Shown in pieces: positions 33,713 to 44,378 of a stretch of DNA of 64,000 nt (its first letter is position 1; every line of letters starts with the position of its first letter). The translations under genes were made by a program, and so were the position numbers. Below the pieces are notes generated by a model. It saw nothing but the letters and a program-made list of their open reading frames with translations, searched no databases and was not told where the DNA came from. This DNA comes from Guyanagaster necrorhizus. Its lineage: Eukaryota > Basidiomycota > Agaricomycetes > Agaricales > Physalacriaceae. The stretch covers positions 648,297 to 712,296 of the forward strand of contig NW_025064894.1 in assembly GCF_019112545.1 (NCBI RefSeq), read 5' to 3'.

Positions 33713-36700
33713 TCATCATTCTCGAGGTTCTGAGCTTCCTTTGTTAGCTCTGCGATCTGCACTCTGATGTTCTCCTGCATGCATTTATTCTTCTTCTCTG
33801 GGCAGTTCTGCACCATATGGCCTAATTGGCCATAGTTAAAGCACTTACCCTCCTTCTTGAGGTGATCCATGTCAATCTGCTTACCCTTTCCAGTACTTGG
33901 GCCCTTACCAGTTCGCTTCCTGTCGCTTTGGGAAGTTGGGGCTGAGCTGCTGGGCCTGGCGGATGTGGTCGCATGGGAGATGGTGGGCTTTGAGCCCTGT
34001 CCCTGGTACCTGTGCTGGCCCCACAGGTTTGTTGCCTCGGCCTTCTGTTGTTGTCATTCTTGCCACATAAGGACAATCCAGGCCTTCCAGTCATCATAGC
34101 CGACTGGCATGCTATGGCCCAGATCCGAAATGGTCTTCAGGTAGTGGAGTGGTACCCTCAGTTTTATGTATTCGACCATGCGCCCCGAGTTGGCCACATC
34201 CTCCTGGATTCCAGCCAGTTTTCCGAGCTGCTCCAATTCGTCGAAGTAGTCGGGTGCCACTTTGTCGCCCATCTTATATTCCTTCATCTTCGACTTGTGG
34301 ACTTCCTGGACCATGAGATCTGTGAACTTGTTGCAGATCATCTGTTTCAGCACCGCCCAGGTGGGGTACCAACTGTGTTGTCGGGTGGTCGACCAGAAGT
34401 TAGGGGCCAGTAATACCCACCATACTTTTGCTTTGTCTTTGAAGTAGGTGGTGGCATAATTCACCTTGTACACATCATGAAGAAAGTATGAGGTGAAGAC
34501 TTGGAAGTATTGGTCGCAGTCCAGAAGGAAGTGATCAATATCGTCAGAGGCTCCTTTAAAGGGAAGGGGGTCCTGTCCATATATTGGTCTAACATTTAGT
34601 AGATGCGCCTTTGGATCGAGAGGCGGCATCGGATTTGGGAGCTCCCCTCCAGAGGGACCAGCCCAATCTGTCAGGGGCCCTGGAAAGGAATGTAAGGATC
34701 CATCATCAGCGATGGGACTTCTTAGCATTGGTGGCCCCTCTTTCTTGATGATTCGTCCATCTTTGATGGTCCACCCCTGTGCCATTGCTTCAGGGTCATC
34801 CTTCTTCTTGTCGGTCAGGACTGATCCGCTTCCTTCATTGGGTGGCAGTTGCCCTCCCAATAGTCGGCTTCTAGTGCCGGTCCAGGGATTCGGATGATAG
34901 ATTCTCGGCTGCACATAGGACCAAGTCAGCTGAGATGCCGTGCTGTGGACGGCTGATATGGCCAGCAAGTACCTTGATGTTGCTGTTCGAATTGAGGATG
35001 CCGTGTTCACCGTTTTAGGCAGCATTACACTCAGCATCCATAGCATTGGTGCTTGTCATTTACCGAATCTTGGTTGATATGGTGGCATCGCCATCATCTG
35101 ATAGTGTAAGAAGCGCTGATTGAAATTAAAAATTGCATGCTCCATCGTGGCATACTGTAAAATCTCCTCCCATTCAATGGGATCTGCCATAGTATACCTT
35201 CAACCTAGGGACGATCGTAGCCATTGATCGTCCCTCCATAGTTTGGCTACTTGCTCCTGGTGTAGCTGAACAAACTCCTCCTCCCGTGCCTCTCGTTCTC
35301 ATCGCTTCTTTTCTTGTTCTTGGCGCATGGTTATACTGACAATACTTCCCCACTTAAGGATGGGATCCACTGCTCGGCCCTCATGGTCCTCCTCCTCAGC
35401 CTCATTGTCCCCTTCGGCCCCCTTGTCGGTGGTCCCCTCGAGGAGGGAACTGCCTTGCGGGCCATAGGTTTCCAGGGCAGGGAGGCTGGGGCTGAGTACT
35501 TGACTTGGTGTCGTCGGGTCCAGGTCAAGAAGTAGGCTCCTGGTCAGGCTGCTTCTCTTCCTCTGCTGGTGGCACTACTGCTCGGCGATACCAGCAGAAG
35601 TTTCTGTAAAAGCAGGGGTGGAGGAAGAGGGCAGTGATTGGCCTGTCGAGGACCCTTTTTGTTAGACCCAAATCCCATGGTCACGGATGCACGCGATACA
35701 CAGTCAGATGACGCATGATCATGAGTGTGCGACTTGTGTGTGGTTCAAGGCTCTTTGCGGTCTGCCGAGCTAGGCCCATGTGATACGGACGCACGTGATA
35801 AACGGTACGGTGACTTGCACTTCGGTCATGGCCGACCGAGTTCACTGGTGTGCGACTCGTATAATGGGACAAAGCTTTAGCAGTTTGCTGAGCTCGAGAT
35901 AAGATGGTATGATATAACTTTTGTTCGAGGTGGGGATATTACAGCGAAGGCTAGCCTACTTAAATACTATTTGCTGTAGTGCTATAAATATCTGTTCACA
36001 AAAGATATTGTCTGCCGTAGAGCTGCGTCCCCCTCCGGTTGCCAGGCTCTCCTCAAAGGCTGTGGTACTGCGGCTGTGGAGCTGTGGTCGTGCACTGCAA
36101 TTTGAGAACAAAAAGGGCATTGTCTCTCCCTTCACTGCTCACAGCAGCGTAACAGCAGGATGACCGACTTGGGTGGCTGAGCTAAGCATTCCCATGGTCA
36201 TTAGCGCTGGTCCAAGTGCCCTGACTAAGCCAAGATAGGGGTAGGAAAAAGAAAAGAAATAGAAAAAATCGTAACACTTTTAAGGTCTCTGGTGGGATCA
36301 ATATGTTTGTCATTGCCCCTGATTGATCCGAGGTCTGATGGTATCCCATCTCCCCTGATGGGGATATTGTCAGTTTTGGTGATGGTGTCTGTCCCATATG
36401 ATAATGGGTGGTTGTCGTCGAGGAGTGTCGGCTCCCCGTGGTAGTAGTCGTCGGTATGGATGACTCTGGCTGGTCCAGTCCAGGGATCAGGCTCACTGAT
36501 GGGAGTGGCTGGTTCCTGGAACAGAGAGTTGGGAGTGTTGACTGCAGTATTGAGGTAGTTGGCAAGGGAGTGGGAGGTCGGCTGTATTGGGTTTTGTATC
36601 ACTGGACCATGCCTTGGTAGGCATGTGGCCTCTCCTCGCTCCAATCTGCTGGCAGCTCTTGACGCTGCTTGCCAGTATTGGACCTCGTCTCTGTTGGTAT

Positions 36701-37081
36701 CATCAAAGAAGAGGTTGGGACTACTGACTCTTGTCCCTCTTCCACTGCTCCTTGTTGTGCTTCTGGCTGCTGGAGCCATCCGAATGGCATCCAGGGAGTC
36801 TCTAGCCTGGTGCCCAATTCCAGACTGGGTGATGGTTGTTCTTGACATTGTGACGCTGCGCTCAGGGGAGGGGACAGGGGTGTTGGGTCAGGATCATCGA
36901 AACCCTGTAGCCCAAGGGTTTCCAGGGTCTCGGACGACTGCCAATGGGGGTCTTGGGGGATATTCGTGTCGCCGGTGCTGCTCCTCTTCTTCTCTAGGAC
37001 ATCTTTGAGTTGAGCTCCCAGGCTCATCTTCTGTTTCTTCGGGGTGTCGGATGGAGTTTTGGACAGAGGCAGGGATGTCAT
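33676..37081 (-). pseudogene. gag: Element D gag (ORF2), split by solo LTR E
   Basis: Starts at the shared ATGACATCC (37081) and ends at TAG 33676-33678. The N-terminal Ser/Thr/Pro-rich part is cut by LTR E (35660-36276); removing E and one CTTTT (622 bp) restores the frame. The capsid-like region (about 34570-34060, DKAKVWW and YDDWKAWI) is open. The knuckle reads C-X2-Y-X4-H-X4-C near 33835: the second Cys is Tyr, a single transition. It overlaps ORF1 upstream and pol by about 40 nt downstream. Confidence 0.85.
35660..36276 (-). mobile_element. Solo LTR E (CpG-rich, probably young)
   Basis: 617 bp, TGTTAGACCC...TCGTAACA, flanked by a perfect CTTTT duplication (35655-35659, 36277-36281), with no internal sequence: a recombined LTR of a fifth gypsy family related to A and D. 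It keeps many CpG (for example CACGCGATAC, ACGGTACGG) that are TG/CA in its relatives. It has the TATA-like box and a transcript-start segment ACCTCGAACAAA (complement of 35920-35931). The first about 90 bp look like an imperfect tandem copy of the next about 90 bp, which may explain the greater length. Confidence 0.93.
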
Positions 37082-37292
37082 AGAAGGGGAGGTCTGGTGT
37101 GACATTTCGGAGGATTATATGGATGCATTGGAATTCTTGATAGTGTCGGATAGCTCAGGCGGTAATGGATTGGTGTCCATGGCACAGCTGTATGATCACC
37201 AATAAACTGATCAGGGTTCCAATGATGGAAGCCAAGAGTTCGAAGAACTCATGTGTGAAGTTTGGATCAGATGGATTTAGAGCAGGGGGCAT
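36282..37292 (-). pseudogene. Element D ORF1 (membrane helix protein)
   Basis: ATG at 37292. Residues about 16-37 form the helix FFELLASIIGTLISLLVIIQLC. A TGA replaces the Trp seen in siblings shortly after. The CGA that is TGA in B and C is still intact here (near 37115). The frame is then readable through GIGHQARDSLDAIRMA (near 36815) and DPWTGPARVIH (near 36475) up to the E insertion. Gag overlaps in the +1 frame, and both frames carry conserved residues. Confidence 0.62.
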
Positions 37293-37334
37293 TCAGTTTC
37301 TCAGCACAAATAGGCTTGAGAAAAGGAAGCGAGA

Positions 37335-37347
37335 AGTCTCGAACTAA
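37335..37347 (-). promoter_or_regulatory. Primer-binding site of element D (self-priming type)
   Basis: Minus strand TTAGTTCGAGACT, one base inside the 5' LTR. It is a perfect complement of AGTCTCGAACTAA in the 3' LTR (29081-29093). The 5' LTR partner (39279-39291) has one CpG change. The TATA-like box is 34 nt upstream of the partner. Confidence 0.82.
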
Positions 37348-37348
37348 T

Positions 37349-39651
37349 TGTTAAGCCCAAATTCCATGTGACTACCAACACATTGACATGCCCTCTCTTC
37401 ATTCAGGCATGTAAAATTGTGAAAATTGCGAATACATGGGCTGCATTCCAGGCCAGTAAGCATGTAACAGAAAATAGGACTAGAGCATACAGAAACCTCG
37501 CTATCATAATAATAAACTGAAGTAACAATAAGCAGAGTGCATGGCCTAGTAACAGACTAATACCAGAGAGGTTAGGCTGCATGTGAGGTCCCAGCACTTG
37601 GCCCTAAGTGTGCCAATACTATTACAAGAGGACATGCTAAAAATAAAAAGACTATGATCGAAATATGATCGGCAATTCTGATCACATTGATCAAAGATGC
37701 ACAGCCATTGATGCACTGATGGGACATGCTTTAGAACAGAGAACTGAGACCCAAAGAAAGGTATCTGAGTAAATGGGTACCGAACGGAGAGATAGCATGA
37801 TGACAACAAGCTAACAAGTAGAGGAATATTACCCCAGGAATGAATAGCACGGATACTGCCCTGAACCTTGTGCGCATACATATGGTGCCTTAGCGCGCAT
37901 AACACAGTGAGGGACTCCACATCGTACCGAGAAGCAGCACCTTTAGTGAGTCAGATGGAATGACTGGTTGGACACAGGAAAGCAGAACATAGCCATTGTG
38001 GCTGGCTCTTGGCATGAGAAATAACTCTGGGGGTCTGGGACAGTTTACTGCTGTCAGAAATGTCACCGGGGAGATAAGAAAGCAAGTAGACCTGGCGAGG
38101 CCAGCTAGCTGATATCAGCTAGTAAAGGAACAGCAGGCACAGTCATCACCCAGAAGAGAATAAGTGCGGCAACTGCAACATGTGTGTGAGTAATACCAGC
38201 AGGATCCAGCATGGAGTCTCACACTTTGAGGATACCATAGTAGGATTGTATTAGTAAGTACCATAGTAGAGTATTTAAATATGGCCTTGTATGGCTGGAG
38301 GAAAAAGTTTCTGACCCCCTCAGTTGCAGTGTATTGGGCACAGAAAGCCTTGCACTCTAGCTCTGGGTTTGTGTTTGTAACTTCAGGCAAGAGAATAAAC
38401 TTATTATTGAATACCCTTGAGAGAGCTGTGAGAACTAAGTGAGGCATCGAAGCTCGCGAAGGACTTAAGCCCAGTTTGATAAGAGGTTTGGATTGTGCTC
38501 TAATCTGAGAATAAGAGAGCAGTGTCTGAAGGGCATCATCTTGAGTTTCTGAGGTATTTGTGATGCACGGCGCTACAGGTGGCAGAGGTTCAAACCCTTT
38601 AGTCTGTCAGACAGGGTTTTATTGTGTTATTGTGTCTCTGGATTGCATAGGTTTGAATCCTGTGGGTCTACGATCAGTTTGGAAGCTTGTGAACAGAGAT
38701 CTGTGCTCTTTGGCACTTGTGGATGTGTTTGTGATTGGTTTTTGCTTAGAGTGCGAAGCTTTGAGTTGTGTATTGTGTGTGTTAGAGATTTGTGTTGATC
38801 TGAGCTGTGCTTGGGATGATTTGAGAGTTTTGAGAGAGTGTTTCGACGTATTATATTGAGCTGCAGTACCCCTTTGCCTTGAGGCCCAGCAACACCAGTT
38901 GCCACCTCTAGTTTTGATAAAACAAAAAGCTTTGAGACTTAGAGAGACCTCAGACTGTTGTAAGCATGCTATTACTGTTCGTGTGCTGTGATCTCATTGA
39001 AGAAAACAATTACATTTGTTGAATACTACTTTATCGCATTATAATCCCCCCATGAACTAAGAGTTTTGTGTGTGTGTTGGTGTGAGTGTGGTCAGTGGAT
39101 AATGCTCTGCTGTATCCATTTTCACCTTGCATGCGCTCAGATCCTCTTCAACATGATAAACAGTTCAGTATCTCACACTTTGGGTATGTCCAACTGAGTT
39201 CACTGATGTGATGATAGTGCTGTGAGGTCAAGGCATTGCAAGTAGCAGGAGCTTGAGATAAGATGGTGAAGTAAAACTTTAGTTTGAGACTGGGGTATTA
39301 CAGCGAGAACTAAGCTACTTAAATACTGTTCTGTTATCGCATTATAAATAACTGTTCACAAAAGATATTGTCTGCTGTAGAGCTGTTTCCCCTACCGTTG
39401 CCAGGCTCTCCACAAAAGCTGTTATCTTGCTGTGGAGCTGTGGTTGTGCATTACAATTTGAGGACAAAAAGAGCATTGTCTCTCCCTTCACAGCACACAG
39501 CAGTGCAATAGGAGAATGACCGACTGGACTGCTGAGCTAAGCATTCCCTCGGTCATAAGCACTGGCCTAAGTGCCCTGACTAAGCAAAGATAGGGGTCAT
39601 CTCTGAAGGAAAAGAAAAGAAAATAGAAAGAAAAGTAGAAAAATCATAACA
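37349..39651 (-). repeat. 5' LTR of element D, interrupted by H copy 1
   Basis: First 35 bp at 37349-37383 and remaining 497 bp at 39155-39651, giving 532 bp as in the partner. The site hit by H reads ACAT where the partner LTR reads ACGT, so the CpG change came before the H insertion. The promoter box is at 39319-39325 (minus strand). Confidence 0.93.
37384..39150 (+). mobile_element. H repeat copy 1: 1767-bp TG...CA element, solo-LTR-like
   Basis: Begins TGACATGCCC, ends CCTCTTCA, and is flanked by ACAT (37380-37383, 39151-39154). It lies inside the 5' LTR of D, and its removal restores the LTR exactly. Two more copies occur in the window. The TG/CA ends, short duplication, a TTTAAATA box near 38275 and no coding region suggest a long solo LTR. 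A segment near 38580-38600 resembles a tRNA B box (GGTTCAAACCC), and a second one near 38650 is weaker. I do not recognise the family. Confidence 0.75.
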
Positions 39652-39656
39652 GATCC

Positions 39657-40765
39657 CATAGCTTCAGTTCTGGCAGTTCATTGAAGTTTTCCTTTTCAAA
39701 TAAGTCTCTGAAGTCCCATGCTCACTCTGATATTATTTCTTCAAAGATCTTCTTCTGCTTCCCCTTGTTAGCCTTTGCTGTGAGGTTGTTGGCATGGTGG
39801 ACCACCCAGATGTGCAGCTCACATTGGAGGTTGATGGCTAGTATGGTCTCTCCATCCTCCATTTCTTCATCCCATCAGTCCTCTGGGTCTTCATCAGACA
39901 ACTCGAATGGTATCTTCCTACAGTGACATCTGGCGAAAGTGATCCATCCAGTTTTCCAATTGATTAATGGGTTATGACTGATCAACCAGTCATGGCCAAG
40001 GAAAATCTCCTTGGTTCCAAAATCTGTTATAGCTAGATTGATCCATTCAGAATGATCTCTGATAGTGAGTCAGAGTTCAATAAACTCAGTGATCGATCCA
40101 GCTTGGTTCTTGGTCCTGTCAGTGTTATAGACCAGGATGGATGCTGCAGTGGCCCTGATAGAGAGTTGGTGTTGGTTAACAAATGCTCAGTTGATTGAGC
40201 TCCTGGTACATCCACTATCAATCAAGGTGGTTACTGCATAAGTCAATCAAGCTGTTAGCATCTCAATCTAAGCTTTGGCAAGCAGGTCACAACTGGGGGT
40301 TTTGGCCCAATGGATGAACTTCTTGGGCCCCCTGAGTTCATTGAGCCATTCCAATGCATGGCATTGCTCTGTCTTCCTCATCTCTTCTATCATCTCATCA
40401 ATCACTTCTTCTGCCTGTGACTTGTGGACCCAATTTTTTAGGATGGCCTTCACTGCTTCTTCGCTCTTGGCATCCTGAATGGCCCTCCACATCTATTCGG
40501 TGTTGAATGGCTGGAGCCACATGTTAGGGCTCTCTGCCTTGGTTTGGCCTGAAGGCATTTGAGTTTTCTTAGGCGATTCTTCAGTGCGTTTGGTGGTAAA
40601 GCTGAGTATATTCGAATGCATGAATACAGTTGGCATAGGAGTAGCTACAGAGACTTTATCAGTCTAGCTAGTGGCTGTTCATTTTGCACTGTTATTGTTC
40701 ATGGCTGACCTAGTGAAATCACTCACTAGTCAGCCTCCCCTTTTACCTTCTTAACCTTGGTCTCT
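39657..40765 (-). pseudogene. pol: Element C pol, N-terminal part (linker and protease)
   Basis: Overlaps the gag end in the -1 frame, then linker, then aspartic protease with D-S-G-C-T near 40215, ending at the D junction (motif ELKLWD). Joining to 28921 after removing D and one GATCC continues W-D-H-A-I-E-L in frame. It has several TGA stops; the protease catalytic triplet is intact. Confidence 0.87.
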
Positions 40766-43665
40766 TTTCTGAGTTCTTCATCTTCTTTTTGTAATTCAGC
40801 AATCTGCATACAAATATCTTCTCGGGTTCATTTCCTTTTTGGGCAATCCTTGGCCATATGCCCCTTCTGTCTGCAATTGAAACACTTCTCTTCTTTCTTC
40901 ATGCAGTCAATATCCATTGGCTTCTCTGTTCCAGTGTATGTTGTCTCAGTTCCTATTTTCTGTGTATCATATGAGGTTGAGGCAGCAGTTGATCTCTGTG
41001 ATTTCCCAGCAGTTGTCTCCATCGTTTTATTCAGAGTTGGTGGGATTGGCTTCTTGCTATAGTCTTGTAGCATCAATAATTCTGCTTTCTGCCTTTGTCA
41101 CTCCTTATACATCTTAATGATCCTTTCCTTCCACTCATCATATCCCACTGGCATTAATGCCTTTATACTGATAGTGGAGATCATCATGATGTACGAGGGG
41201 AGGACACTCCGTTTAAGAGCCTCAACCATCCTGCTCCCATTTCCAGCTGTATCATCCCGAATCCTGGCTAACTTGGCAAGCCATTCTAGCTTGTTGAAGT
41301 AGTCTGTTGCTACTTTATCTCTCATCTTGTACTCTTTGATCTTTTGCTTATGTACTTCCTGTATGGCTGGATCAATGAATTTATCATTGAGCATCTGTTT
41401 GAATACTGGCCAAGAGGGATATCGGTAATGGGCCCTGATACTGGAATGGAAGTTTGGAGAGATGAGGATCCACTATGTTTTTGCCTTTTCCTCTAGATAG
41501 GAGGCAGCGAAGGTGACTTTGTTCATGCCCGACCCAAGATATGAAGTATACACTTCGAAGTATTGTTCACAATCAACACGAAATTGGTCAATATCATTAG
41601 AAGCCCCCTTGAAGGGTCAGAGCTTTCATAGAAGATCAGGATGGCATTGTAGAATGGCAGCATCATTCAGGAGTGCACCCATTGGGTTGGGCCATTCAGA
41701 GAATGGGGGTCGGCCCCATTTGAGTGGTGGCCCCAGGAATGAATGAAGCAATTCATCATCAGCTACTGGGCTGCCCAGTGGTGGTTCATCTTTTCTGACA
41801 ATCATCTCATCATGAATGGTGAATCTCAGTCAGACTGCCTCTGGGTCATCTTGGACTGGTTCTTTTCCTTTTCTGCTTCCACCTGCCTGGTCTGGTGGAG
41901 ATTGGCCTCCCATCAACTGACTTCCTCTGCTGGTCCATGGGTTTTGGTAGGCAACAGGTGGTTGCTGTGGCTGTGATCTCATCTGAGAAAGCTGAGATGC
42001 TGTGGTCCTGTCAGAGATTGAAATTGAGCTCCAAATTGATGAGGCTTGGTATACAGCTCATTCAGGATTTGTTGGGGGTGTTTTCAGCATGGGCTGAACC
42101 AGTGGCTTTGACTTATATGCTAATGGCCTGGCTATCTGGTCCTCCGGATATCTCTTATTGTATTGTTGGATGGTGTAGTCTGTGGTTGCATGCCTCAGAA
42201 TCTCTTCTCATTCACTAGGTGCAGAAGTCAAATATAATTGTCCTAATAGTGAAGCTGCCCATGCAGTGTTGCACCATAAAAATGTTACCCTCTGCAGGTA
42301 ATACTCCTGATATTCCTGTAGCCTTGCCCTTGCTATTTTTTCTTCTAATACTTCTTCATCTATTGTCTCGACTAAATAGTAAGCCAGCTCCTCTCCTGCT
42401 TGTGGAGAGTCACTGCTTTCAGTTTCCTCTCCTTCCTCATTGTTGTCCTCTTCTTCCTTGAGGAGGGAACTGACAGGTGAGTCATAGAGACTCTCCATAG
42501 CCTCAGGGTGGATCATCACCTTGCTGCTCTGGCTGGGGGTTCAGCCTAATGGCTGAAGGATCTGGTGTATGGTCATAGGTGGCAGCAGAGCATCCTCCAA
42601 TATCAGAGTCATAGTGGTTTCCTCCAGTCGCTCTCACTGCCTCCACTCACTCATGATAGAGGTGGACATTTTGTTGGTAGTCATTGTTAATAAGCTGTCT
42701 GACCACTTGACTTCTAAGAAACCCTCAGAGGGCGTGGGTGGAGATATAGGCATTGGTGGGGATCTGGAGTCCATAGTGTCCAAGGACAGACTCATCACTC
42801 CCAAAGGCAGAATCGGTGCTGGGAGTTTGTTGAGAAGGGGGGTATTCCGGTGTTGGAGGTCTCTGGTATCTTCTGGTTCAGGTTCCATCTGCCCAATATT
42901 CAGGGCTTCCACTGCTAGAGGTGCTGGGCTCTCTAAAGATGGGGGCGGGGAGAGAGGGATTGGCATGGACCAGGGCGAGGACACTAGCAACCTCAGGTCG
43001 AAGTCCATATCAGTTGGAGACGTCCATGCTGGCAAGTCGGTTCCTTTCCACTTCTCGCTGCTGGTTTCTGTTCTGCTCATCATACTGGATGGCCACTTGC
43101 CTCTGCCACTCCTCCTGGTCCTCACACTCACTATGTACTGGCTGCAGCTCATTCCACTGCCTACACTCTTCCTGTTGGATGGTGTCATCATAGTTGAAAG
43201 GGATAGTAAAGTCTCAGATAGGGAAGTACCAGCATATGGTATCTTTCCAAGTCTGTTGTTGTCATTCTTCATCTGTCTGAGGGTCCCACCCCACCCTGTT
43301 GTTACTCTGGTCAGAGGAGGGGCCATGAGACTGGCTGTGAGGTGTCAATGTGCAGGATCCTCAAGCCATCCAAGGGGCATCAAGAGAGTCTCTGGCATGG
43401 TCAGCAATCCCATGGGTGCAGGGGATGGAAGAGAGATCAGGAGAGGGGGACTGCTCAAAGAAGTCCTTTGGAAGGTCTTAGTCTTCACTGTGTAGGACAG
43501 TGTTGGGTACAAAGATCCTGTGTCCTTCTGAAATGTCAGAGTACTGGTTCCTGGATCGAGGAGAGCACTGTCTTTCCTCTTCTTCTTAACCATCCCCCAG
43601 ATGTGAGCAGCTAGACCCAGCTTCTGAGGGTTGGTAGGTTGTTCTTTGGGATTGGGGGATGTCAT
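40726..43665 (-). pseudogene. gag: Element C gag (ORF2)
   Basis: From the shared ATGACATCC (43665) to TAG 40726-40728, followed at once by TGA. The N-terminal part overlaps ORF1 and is almost fully open. An acidic segment lies near 42460-42420, the capsid-like region about 41520-41100 (YDEWKERI), and an intact CCHC knuckle (CFNCRQKGHMAKDC) near 40890. Stops in between are mainly TGA. Confidence 0.83.
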
Positions 43666-43873
43666 AGAGAGGGAGGTCAGGGGTTATGTTTCATAGAATG
43701 CATTGTATGTTCTGAAATTCTTGATAATGTCTAAGAGCCCAAGCAGTAATAGAATGGTGTCCTCTGCACAGCTGGATGATCACCAAAAGACTGATCAGTG
43801 TTCTGACAATGAAAGCAAGGAGTTTGAAGAACTCATGGTCAAAGTTCGGATTGTTGTTGTTGGATGAGGGCAT
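42700..43873 (-). pseudogene. Element C ORF1 (membrane helix and coiled-coil protein)
   Basis: ATG at 43873 gives a helix FFKLLAFIVRTLISLLVIIQLC. A TGA stands where D has CGA. Further down, the frame matches B ORF1 at GIADHARDSLDA (near 43410) and IPFNYDDTIQQ followed by a Gln/Glu/Arg-rich stretch (near 43200-43030). The end is approximate. The overlapping gag frame is open for 230 codons across the same bases (42634-43326). Confidence 0.58.
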
Positions 43874-43915
43874 TCGGTTTCTCAGCACAATTGGGTTTGA
43901 GAAAGAGAAGGAGGA

Positions 43916-43928
43916 AGCCTCGAGCTAA
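43916..43928 (-). promoter_or_regulatory. Primer-binding site of element C (self-priming type)
   Basis: Minus strand TTAGCTCGAGGCT, one base inside the 5' LTR. The LTR partner reads AGCCTTGAGCTAA in one LTR (complement of 44080-44092) and AGCCTCAAGCTAA in the other. Both derive from AGCCTCGAGCTAA, the exact complement. The TATA-like box (44119-44125) is 33 nt away. Confidence 0.82.
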
Positions 43929-43929
43929 T

Positions 43930-44373
43930 TGTTAGGCCCAAGCATTATGTGAGCAGATACACATGATAAACAGATGTCCCTTTGCACTTTGAGGGATCAC
44001 CTGAGTTCACTTGTTGCATATGCTGATTGGTATGGTGCAAGGTCTTGATAGACTCAAGATAAAATGGTAGTTATAAACTTTAGCTCAAGGCTGGGGATTA
44101 CCAGCAAGTGTGAGCTTCTTAAATACTGTACATGGGTTGCTAATAATAATTTGTACTTATTGTAGAGTTCTCTGTCCATTATGCTCATTGTCCTTGAGCA
44201 TTGTTACTATACATAAAAGGATGGCCATGTTTTTAGGTATTGTCATCTCGAAGAATAGCAGATAGCTGTTCATGATGACTAAGCTGTTCCCCATAGTCCT
44301 AAGCACTGGATTAGATGCTCTGACTAAGCATGAATAGGGGTTATAGGAAGATGTAAAAGAAAAAATCATAACA
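43930..44373 (-). repeat. 5' LTR of element C
   Basis: 444 bp, TGTTAGGCCC...TCATAACA, followed by AAAGG (44374-44378). Element G sequence resumes directly after it. Confidence 0.95.
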
Positions 44374-44378
44374 AAAGG

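Larger units (their letters stand above)
28922..39651 (-). mobile_element. Gypsy element D (chromodomain element, host of E and an H copy)
   Basis: LTRs of 532 bp (28922-29453; and 37349-37383 joined to 39155-39651) with a perfect GATCC duplication (28917-28921, 39652-39656). It is inserted in pol of C. Two later insertions, solo LTR E in gag and H copy 1 in the 5' LTR, are each cleanly removable, leaving about 8.34 kb. LTR differences are about 2-3%, mostly CpG-type. D resembles A in LTR, primer site and the extended pol tail. Confidence 0.96.
25618..44373 (-). mobile_element. Gypsy element C (chromodomain element, split by D)
   Basis: Two 444-bp LTRs (25618-26061, 43930-44373) and a perfect AAAGG duplication (25613-25617, 44374-44378). 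It lies inside G. Element D (28922-39651, TSD GATCC) interrupts pol between protease and RT at the motif WDHAIEL; removal leaves about 8.02 kb and restores the frame. The LTRs differ at about 5% of sites by eye, many as reciprocal TG/CA pairs. The pol C terminus (DYELSLN) and LTR sequence place it next to B. Confidence 0.95.

Noticed and set aside
35660..36276. E as one LTR of a split full-length element
   Set aside because: Its CTTTT duplication flanks this single LTR on both sides and D's gag continues directly, so it is solo.
38560..38660. A tRNA gene or tRNA-derived SINE in H
   Set aside because: B-box-like words are present but I find no A box at proper spacing and no cloverleaf; kept only as a low-interest observation.
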